Assembly: GCA_022264855.1 (NCBI GenBank)
Contig: JABYQU010000047.1
Location: forward strand, 186,001 to 250,000
DNA from: Lenzites betulinus
Lineage: Eukaryota > Basidiomycota > Agaricomycetes > Polyporales > Polyporaceae
DNA length: 64,000 bases
Direction of reading: 5' to 3'
The notes under the pieces are model-generated. The model was not told the origin of the DNA. It made no database searches and saw only the letters and a program-made list of their open reading frames with translations. The first letter of the stretch is position 1, and every line of letters starts with the position of its first letter. This document shows, piece by piece, positions 55,863 to 64,000 of the stretch. A program made the position numbers and the translations under genes.

Positions 55863-57319
55863 TCAGCGCTTCACCTCCTCTATAATGTTCAAGAGCTCGA
55901 ACTCGGGCTGGTCCCCGAGGGGCCGCACAAGGCGGCCGGACGAAAACCGGACTCGGCGAGATACCCGTTCCAAAACGCGTTGCGAGTCAGCTTGAGCACT
56001 ATCCAATCCCGTAAAGCTGCGCCGAGTAGCAGCAGAGTCGGAGGCAGCAGTAGTAAGGGTCCCGGACACCAGAGGCGCTTCGCGAGTCTCGACATCTGCC
56101 ACCTCGTCTATGTTCCTGTCCGAGAGGTGCCCCAGTCGCGTGACATTCCTGGACGGACGTCTCCACCTTCTCTGATACCACCGCCACGTCCCAACGGCAC
56201 ACAAGGCTACCAGTATGGCACCCACGATGGCGATGATGCCAATTCTGCGATGGTGCACAGTGATCAGTAACAATGATTACGACATATAGAAGAATTAACA
56301 CCCACATGTCGTCAGGAAGACCTGCCTTGGGGGAGACATTTTGGGTTGAAGGAGGGCTGGACGGTACACTGCCTCCAAATCCGCTCGATGGAACGGCGTC
56401 GGTCGCATTCGAGGCGGTGAGAGTTGCAAACATGAAGCCAGGGCCGGAGACGGTGTGGTTGACTACCACATTTTCGATAGTGGATGACGAGGCGTTGAGG
56501 GCCGCAGGGTTGAATGAATAGTACTCGCCACTCTTGTCCAGATTGAGAAACTCGTTCTCAATGAGCCTGAGAAGGGGTCAAGGGGTAACTAACCCGCATC
56601 CGCTAGAGCGAAGAAGGGTTCACGAACGCTGATGACGATAAGGAGTTTGTGGTGTATATATCCAATATAGGGTTCATGCGAGCTTGAGAAACGAATTGTG
56701 GGCTGATTTGGCAGACGGGGGATGTCAGGGAGTACAAAACCTGAGAGTTGTGTAAGTACTTCATCCCCGACTTCTAAGTTCGAGATATGAGAAGACTTAC
56801 AGCAGCGACAGCTCCTCGTTCTCTTGCGAGAGTGAAGATGTCGCGATCTGTAGACCCCTGGGTTGCATTGCCGTCACAGGAGATGAGCGCAATCCACGGG
56901 GTCGTAGCTAGTTGCAGCTCGATCAGCCGTTATCGTATGAAATTCCGAGATTCGTTGTGACGCACTAGTACTGTTTGGCAGCTGGTCCTCCGAAAAATGA
57001 ACAAATGCGCCCTACACACGTGTACGTTACAGTTGTGAAATATGCACGAGTGGAGCCTCGAGCTCCATAACCAGGCCTGAGTGGCCTCGAGATCCCAGCC
57101 AGATATGCGTACCTTGGTGATACCGGTGCTACTCTGTCCCGCCAGTTGGTACGAGACTGTATCCGCAAACGAGGCTTCCGGATACCATCGCAGTGTTAAC
57201 CTAGATGTGTCGTCGAAGTTCACGCCCGTGGCTTGGGAGGCGTTTGCAGCTTGGGCGGGGATGTACGCGAGGGCAGATGTGAGATGCGCGACAAGCATGA
57301 AGAGTTCAGAGAAAGCCAT
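55863..57319 (-). CDS. Single-pass membrane protein with PA-like ectodomain
   Basis: Well-supported exons are 57319-57113 (signal peptide MAFSELFMLVAHLTSALA, then VNFDDTSRLTLRW), 56917-56801, 56740-56628, 56566-56306 and 56244-55863, which join in frame. A small exon between the first two, about 57076-57026, is possible but uncertain. The ectodomain contains TTPWIALISCDGNATQGSTD, DIFTLARERGAVAAVLYSL and VCQISPQF, resembling the protease-associated (PA)-like region of an Agaricomycete membrane-protein family I know only as hypothetical. One helix (IGIIAIVGAILVALCAVGTW) is followed by a basic cytoplasmic tail. About 360-376 aa. Function unknown; plasma membrane is likely. Confidence 0.75.
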
Positions 57320-57828
57320 GCGGGTCCAGCCTGAGTTCACGTCTTGAGCGGCACTCAGGCGCAAAATTGGGCACGTCCCGCCGCCGTCACGTTAGTAGTC
57401 GCACAGGGGAGAGGACTCAAGGTAGAGGAACTCGGCCGTATTGTTTTAGCACTGGGAACAACGAGCGCTCCAGTGCAAGATCAGCAACCGCCGGCGACGA
57501 GATTGACAGTTGTACAGGTTACGAACCTATACTGACTCGGATGTGCCTGTATCGGAAGCTCGGATCGTTCTATAGGCGGCGCATGGTCGCTTTGAGGAGG
57601 CTGTGAGTGTCAACCTTGATATATATGGACAGTACAGTACAACGTCTCCGTGTGAGAACGGGAACCGGGCCCGCTAAGTTATCGATTCGGTGCAGAACAG
57701 TACCGATATCGCGTCCATGGGGAGAGTGAGTCCCCCTCAACTATCAGCGTCCCAGTACAGCCGCGCAAGGTGTCAATCGATGTGAATATACAACAGGGGA
57801 CCGGATGAATAGATACAAACCACGCGAA

Positions 57829-59560
57829 CTACACGCTGTCTTGATACGAAGGAGGTGGGGACGCGGGACATCGCACGGCTTCAAGTTCAACGCCGATGCT
57901 GTCCGTCAAAGCACCTCTTCCTCCATCTTCGACTGCATGGCGCCCACAGTGCGAGTGTGCAATTGTACAATTGCATGTACAATTCGAGCCTTGAGAAAGT
58001 AACCGCCGCCGCATCTGGGCGAGGGTCATCTCGTCTTCCTCGTCGATCGCGTTGGTGTACGTGCACGGATGTGTGAGCGCCGATGTAGGGATGGAAGGGA
58101 TACCGGGGCGTCCTGCGGGAAGAGCAGCACTGATTAGCTCACCAGAGTTGGATACGGGCGGGCTCCTCCGAGAGGGCGGACTGTCCATCGACATATGAGG
58201 AGGCGCGGGGGCGGGCTGGAGATAGTGGTAGGGCGGCGGGAACATACTCAGTTCCGGAGCATCCCAGAGGGCGTAGCTTTCGGGGAGATTTGAAGACGAA
58301 GGCGTGTCTGGGGACGTGACATGGATGTAGTCGGAGTGCCTTCCACTCCCTATCGGGAAGATACTGTAGCCATGAGGGGGTTGGGGTACGCGGCTATTGA
58401 ATGACGATAAGAAGGGGGCCAAGTGTCCTAGTTGTAGGCGGGTGGTGGGGCGGTTTGGTAGGACAATGTTGAGAGTGGGACGCGGAGTGTCATGCGTTGG
58501 CGTGACAGAATCCGAGTCACCAGAGAGAGATCTGTCAGAATCTCCGGACCGCTGCAATAGCGAGTGTGAGGACACCGCCAGATGTTGCCGATCGAACACT
58601 GGACTAACAACTGTACTCGGCGCAGAGGTCGGTCTGGATTCGGAGTGGTTGGGTGTGAATGTGCTCGAGGTAGGATAGGACGAAAGCCACACGTCCGAAT
58701 AGGGTGAATCTTGTATTTCACTGTTAGCACCGCGCAGAGGAGGCGTCGCAGCTGAAAGTCACACCTATTGTCTCTTCGATGCTGTCGTCATCGTCCGTGG
58801 CGCTGACCTGGCGGAAGCTCCGAAAGCACGACAAAAGCGCCGCTATGCTTCCCACCAATGCGAAGGAGAGCGCAAGCGCAAGGGCGACGCCGAGTGCTAC
58901 CTGCAAGCTGTCTTGTATGATCGGTGCTTGAAGATCAAATTTGTATCCTACTACTTGTCATATGAGCAGGTGGTGAGCGCTTCCGAGCACAGATTGTTTT
59001 ACCTGGCGATTCAGAATAATTGGGCCGATATTGATGACTGGGACTTGTATTGCGATTTACGTGATAGGCCTCTGTCCTTATTGTGGGCATAGTGTCGACC
59101 AGAAGGCTTTGTGGGGGAAGAGAAGAAAGAGTGTTGCGCAGTTACTCACATGCGATGTTTCATATGAAGCCGCCGGGGTGTGCGGCATCGGCTCAAGGTT
59201 CTGTGGTAACAACTACTGCGAACAAGCCTGTCGTGCGATTGTGTGGCAATAGCCGTTACAAGCTGTACACCGCCGGCACTGGTGACTCATGAGTGGGATC
59301 CGGCATGTCCGGAAGTGTACTGCACAAGCATTGCATCTACTGCGTAACAATACCAGGACATGGTGAGGGAAGCCTGTTAGTCTGTTGCTGGGCTGCACAG
59401 TGTTCGTGGCGGGGAGACGTGAGAGGATGCTTTTGATGAGCACAGCATCCACCAGCCTGACCTTAAAGTGAGTGCCTGTCGTGAGAACGTGAGTATAAAC
59501 ACCCCGGGCCCGCCGATCGACCCATGTCACCGTGACCGACGTGTCACTTGCGTTCAGCGT
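57829..59560 (-). CDS. Single-pass membrane protein with Pro-rich PPxY tail (5' part unresolved)
   Basis: The last exon is clear: an open frame of about 287 codons (58692-57829), Ser/Pro-rich, with PPPY (FPPPYHY) and a terminal PPPSYQDSV, both PPxY motifs. Upstream at 58.9-58.75 kb a membrane segment reads VALGVALALALSFALVGSIA followed by basic and then acidic residues (TDDDDSIEE), but the junction to the last exon does not keep frame with any normal-sized intron I can find. At about 59560-59400 the minus strand gives LNASDTSVTVTWVDRRARG and THFKVRLVDAVL around a short intron, possibly the ectodomain. I take these as one gene with the architecture of its neighbours; separate genes are possible. 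Confidence 0.5.
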
Positions 59561-59809
59561 GCAACGTCAACTCGAACGAAACGAGCTTCCATGTGCGCCA
59601 CGGTCTTCTTCGAGTCCTGTTCTCCGTCAAAATCGCACTTTCAGCCACTGCTCGTGACAGGCTTCTGCGGATACTTCAAAAGCGAGAGTACTTACCTATC
59701 CTTCGTTGTCAGATATCACAGATCCGTTGTCGCTAGAACGCGAAGCGATTCAAATATAAATCTGTGAATTGAAACTACTCTAAAGCGATGTTCAAAGGCG
59801 TTGCGGACC

Positions 59810-61279
59810 TCATACACTATCTTGAGAGCCAAAATAGTCGTCTTCCTTGTCGCAGTCTTCGGTATCTCTTGTATTCGGAAGCCGTCCCGGATGACAGATG
59901 TTGAGTATAACCATAGCCAGCAGCACCATACCGCCATCCAGCACGACTGGTGGAATCCAATGTCAGCTGTGAGACGTAGCTCGAGACAACATGCGCTCGT
60001 ACTTACCGAATAGTGATTGGGTTTTCATGACGCTTCCTCCGAGACCGTACGCGAGCTCAACCGTTCGATAAACAGCCCTGGTATACGGTATATAGTCAAT
60101 CAAAGTCATCGCCAATGAACACCGATATAACAAACCGCAAGTACAACAGCACGGTCGTGAGCCCCACCCCGACGGACAGCTGTATCATCTGGGGTGAGGC
60201 GAAGCTCCTGAGGGAATTGGCCACGATAACCACATCATTGAATAAAACTTCTGGCGCAGCTTGTAGCGATGCAAAAGTGAGGCATCGGACGTAATACTCT
60301 CCTACCAGCATGCAGAATAGTGTCAAGGACGCTAAACAAATAGTCAATGTAAGCGCATGAGCAGCGATATGGGACGCACGAATACCCGTACCGAGCTGAA
60401 AAATGACACCCGCAAGAATTATGCGACCGCCCTATACGTGTTCAAGTTGTTGTCAGCGTACTCAGTATCCCAGAGTACGGAAGACGCTGATTCACAAGTT
60501 GTATGATTTCTGGCTTACGGGTACTCGCGGCAATCCCCCCTCCGACAGACTGCACCAAAAGTGCACCTATATCCTGTACTTCAATCAGTGTAGGCTGGCG
60601 GAAAGATGACAGTTGATTTACAGAAGTAATGAAGATTCTCGCATCTATGTAGTGTCAGTGAATAATCGAGAGATTAGAAGCATGCATATATACATGCCAC
60701 CGGGTTCAAACGGCTGTAGCTCTGGCCAATCCGCGCAGAGATTTTGCCGAACATGACGAAAAGTGCTCCGATGAGAGGGGTAGGAGAAACGATTAATGTG
60801 ACAGTTCTTAGAGTCTGTCAGGGTAACTCCATACCGAGATCAATACGTGGGCGCGGTGCTTACTGGATGAGATATGGTGTAATGTTTAATGGACTATGGA
60901 AAGACCAGATCCGACAGGCCCATCCGAGGACCTCCCCGCAACAAGCGAGTATCACGGTGGGATAACACCACCAAACTCGGTAGAAGGCAGCTTGACCAAT
61001 ATGTAGTACTGGGAAGAAACTTAGAGTAGGCAAAAATAGTTATAGGGACTACATACCCGTGGTGAGAAGGAATAGCACCTCGAAAAATAAGCCTGTCCAC
61101 TCAGTCGGAAGGTACCCATAATAGGGCGAGACAAGATCTTGGTCCCAAGTCCCATTGCCAGACGTGACTGAAACATTGAGTCAATAACGCGTCTCATAAG
61201 TTTTGCGCACAGCTTTACCGTTGTAAAACGTCGTCGAAGGCGAGAGATCAACTGTGGGAGGGAATAGGGGTGGCATCAT
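59810..61279 (-). CDS. RTA1-like multi-pass membrane protein, about ten exons
   Basis: Exons read 61279-61219, 61167-61057, 61008-60864, 60806-60694, 60644-60622, 60573-60519, 60431-60392, 60331-60136, 60077-60007 and 59946-59810. The peptides follow the RTA1 family in order: YYGYLPTEWTGLFFEVLF, LHIGQAAFYRVWWCYPTVIL, GEVLGWACRIWSF, YARIFITSDIGALLVQSVGGG, GGRIILAGVIFQL, RAVYRTVELAYG and VVLDGGMVLLAMVILNICHP. RTA1-like proteins are seven-helix fungal proteins linked to lipid transport and resistance to amphipathic toxicants. The 60391-60332 intron is 60 bp and stop-free. The junction between exons 6 and 7 is off by one base in my reading, so either an unusual splice site or a frameshift lies near 60.43-60.52 kb. 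Confidence 0.8.
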
Positions 61280-62148
61280 GTTGCGTCTAGCTGGTGTCAC
61301 ACTGCCTGCACCTCGTCGATCGTCTTTAAGGCCGCGGAGGTTGCATTCACAATCCAGTGTTTCCAAATGCGCTTTGCGGTCCTGTGCTTGTGCGCAGCGA
61401 CTATTCAAGCTTTTAGAACACCGTGAGAGGCCATATCGCCCTGTCATACCTCGAGCTGCGACGCAGTCGTACTATCCAGCAGAAGTCCCGACGCCGCGAC
61501 CACCGAAGCTCAATTCTCATGTCGTGGGCCCCGCGTGTACTTCTCTATAGCCGTACTATAAATTTAATAACAAACGTTAGTGTATTTTAGAATCACGCAC
61601 CAGTGAGCGTAGCGAACAGACATGAAGAAGCGACCCTGTGGCCGCCCGACGTCACCTCACGCGGCTTCAAACCGGCCCAGAACGCATGACAGCATCGGCT
61701 GTGCTTGAAGAGCATCGCAGTACGTACTGCGGACGCAGTACATTTGTGTCTTCCCCATAGACAAGTGTAGCGGAAGAAGGCAGGCTGATGAGACTTGATG
61801 AGACTGCGTTGGGACTGCGTACGCCGTGAGACGCGTTAATTAGCGCGTGTATCCGCTGGCAAGCACGATCATGTGATCGCGTTACGTACGGCCGTCCCTC
61901 GATATTTTGACGATGTTCGTGAAGTCAAGACCTCGACGATCCATACCAGTATCAATCCATACAATGATCAATGTTGCATTGAAAGATTATGAGCGAGTGA
62001 GCAAACCGTTTGAATTGGGTTAGAAGTGTTCGAAATACAAATCTGTCGAGTTTCAATGAAGTATTTCGACGAGCTTTTGAACTAGGGTTGCAGAATGACC
62101 CGGTATATCGCGCATACACGAAACAGACACATCTGGTACATGTTGTCC
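61280..62148. other. Intergenic stretch
   Basis: A minus-strand open frame (61447-61181) overlaps the RTA1 start but is not needed for the model. Nothing else was recognised; it should contain the RTA1 promoter. Confidence 0.45.
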
Positions 62149-63502
62149 CTAAACCTTTGCTCCGACGCCTCTCTCCCCTGGGGTGTACAAGCCGTAGTGC
62201 TGCTCGCCATAAACAGGTAAATCTTCCTGCTCGAGATCAGTGCTCCCGGTAAGGTCAACGTCCTCCGAAGCGACCTCATTGAAGCCTGGCCCGCCCGCGA
62301 GACGTACTCCGCCATCTGCGGACCTACGAGGAGAAGGATGGTCTACCCGACCCACTTTCGGCATCCTTGTGTACAAAGCATCGTCGTGGGAGACAGGTTC
62401 CTGGCCGTGGTAGGGAAATACTTCACCTGTTTGCTGGTGCTGCGGTCTACCCCTGGGTGAGATAATGCCGTGCATACTGCTGCGCCCGCGGCGCCTTGTG
62501 ATAAAAGCTGATGGCGGTGAAGCAATGGTCTCCGCAGTCGATGGAAGCGGGGGGAGTGGGGGTATCTGAGAACTGGATTTGTTCGCCCTGTTGGTGCGGT
62601 ACGATGGTGGAAGAGTAGACATGGTCGCGTCGGAGAAGTAGCCCGTGTCCTCCGACTCCGTGGTCATAATTTCGCTTTCGCAGCGCGTAGGCGGCCTGGT
62701 GCTGAGGGAGGAGCCCCCGATGAATGACGATACACTCTCTGTAGGGCTACGTTGGGTAGCCATGCCTTCACGCTCGTCGGCGGGCTCCACGAAGACATCT
62801 CCAGCTGAGGTAGCTCGTTGAGAAAGACTTGATGAATTTGTGGGAACAAGTTCGACCTCAGAGCGGAGTATTGCGGAAGGAGGCCGACTGATCTCGGATG
62901 CTTGTGATTCGTTGTTCACATCGGAAAATGGGTTCCCGGGGAAATTGGTAGAAGGCGAAGGAAGGCAATATTCTCTGGTGTGCGGACGCGGAGGGGAGAT
63001 CAGAAATCGATGGGTATTCACACGCCGCAGCATTAGGGTATCTGCAAGACGCTCCGAGGTTTGTGGTGATATCATCATAGGTGGTGGCCTTTGGCCCAAG
63101 CACGACCGAAAGAATGCTGGATGTGTAGACGTTGGTTGGAACAAGAACAGCAGAAACAGTAAAATGAACGCACATAGGTACCCCGTCATTGCGCCCTTCC
63201 TTTTTACCTCGCGGCGAATGAGATGGATGGCTGCCGCTACAACACATAGAAGAACAACCACAGGGAACATGATTGCAATTCCCCGCTCCCAGTCGCCATC
63301 GGGGGCCGGATTACTTCGCCTGGTGAAGTAGTAGGACGTTGATGTTATACTGGTGTCGTTGTCTGTTGTTAGCTGCTATTAGCACATATGCACGATGCCT
63401 CGAAAGAGATGCGAGCAATCGAATACCTGTACGAAGATCTACTGCATGTTCATCGTATGCACTGTAGGGCCATGACACCCCTCCGGTAGTGTGAGTAGGC
63501 AT
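62149..63502 (-). CDS. Single-pass membrane protein with long tail carrying PPxY/LPxY motifs
   Basis: Exons 63502-63427 and 63362-62149 sum to 430 codons (429 aa). The short N-terminal part (DNDTSITSTSYYF) lacks an obvious signal peptide; an additional upstream exon near 63.60 kb is possible. Hydrophobic segments are IMFPVVVLLCVVAAAIHLI and, closely after it, YLCAFILLFLLFLF; the second could be an intron translated through. The remaining roughly 300 residues are polar and disordered with LPPSYRT (PPxY) and DLPVYGE (LPxY), motif types recognised by WW domains. Function unknown. Confidence 0.65.
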
Positions 63503-64000
63503 CGGGAAAGAAAAAGGAGGGGAAAGAGCACTAGAATGTGCGTGCTTTGATCATGAGCAGGTATAGGGACTTTACCCTGTGTCAGCGGCCTCCAAACCGA
63601 GCGTTGGGCGCATCTCGCCATGATACGTGCCATGTCAATTATCAATGATGAACACACTTGAATTGACAGGTAGGAGATGCATTGCTACTAATAGGCTGCT
63701 AATGGAAAAGGCGGTGGCTTGCAAGGAGACCGAGGGGTTGAGTCCGTGAGAATATGAAGAAGATCTAGAAGACAAAGATTGGTCGGGTCGCGCGCCTCGT
63801 GGGGCCGTGTGCGGCGTTGCCTGACGAACGCTGCGTCCGTAAACTGTTTATCTTTCGTTGTTGTATACTTCTTGATCTCTGGTCGAGCTACAGATGATCA
63901 AATACAAAGAAGGGATACCGTCAGCATAGACAAGCTGACTTCCTCTTGCGAGAAGCTGTCCTAAGAATATCTCTGTACATGACAGGCATCCACAGTACTT
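63503..64000. other. Window end, no supported gene
   Basis: Minus-strand frames here may be 5' exons of the preceding gene (an ATG-rich start near 63.60 kb). Nothing else was recognised. Confidence 0.4.

Noticed and set aside
1..64000. CRISPR arrays, bacterial operons, prophage or rRNA
   Set aside because: No regularly spaced identical repeats, no ribosome-binding-site operon layout and no rRNA-like sequence; introns and gene families are fungal.

Overview
The window looks like nuclear DNA of a filamentous basidiomycete (Agaricomycetes; Polyporales is my best guess but unproven). Introns are short (about 50-90 bp), GT-AG, often with a CTNAY-like branch site. The gene families also fit: HET-domain proteins of the mushroom type, a CACTA/tnp2 (Plavaka-like) transposase, a DUF6533 membrane protein, an RTA1-like protein, an A1 aspartic protease and several single-pass Ser/Thr-rich surface proteins. 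I saw no bacterial operon, CRISPR array or rRNA.

Layout. 0-4 kb: the 3' end of an unknown gene and a convergent, apparently intact CACTA/tnp2 transposase (four exons, minus strand). 4-6 kb: dispersed-repeat debris. 6-30 kb: a tandem array of four HET-domain genes, all on the plus strand (starts at 6615, 13581, 18966 and 24621). Each sits in a duplicated unit made of an upstream flank, the HET exon, short 3' exons and, in most units, a degenerate module with scrambled exons. The module after HET4 contains a decayed S9 peptidase. 30-42 kb: an island of minus-strand surface genes: a single-pass glycoprotein, an 11-exon membrane-anchored aspartic protease, a truncated tandem relic of that protease, and a second single-pass glycoprotein. 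42.8-53.6 kb: two more HET genes, now on the minus strand, with a DUF6533 gene and inverted module debris between them. 54-55.5 kb: an inverted copy of the 33-34.5 kb repeat. 55.9-63.5 kb: four more minus-strand membrane genes (PA-like single-pass protein, Pro-rich tail protein, RTA1-like protein, another single-pass tail protein).

How it may work together (inference). HET domains are fungal allorecognition and cell-death effectors, so this is most simply read as an expanding and decaying incompatibility or immunity locus. Three of the six HET copies (HET1, HET3, HET6) have lost the same C-terminal tail by a stop codon or frameshift; three keep it. A block of 125 identical bases shared by HET1 and HET2, repeated upstream elements, and inverted repeats around the 33-55 kb segment point to recurrent duplication, conversion and inversion. 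The interleaved membrane proteins, several with PPxY-type cytoplasmic motifs, may be unrelated neighbours or candidate cell-surface partners.

All models come from reading the sequence by eye. Where exon lengths sum in frame (transposase, aspartic protease, two single-pass proteins, HET2, HET4, HET5) I am fairly sure; the DUF6533, RTA1 and 57.8-59.5 kb models are partly unresolved.
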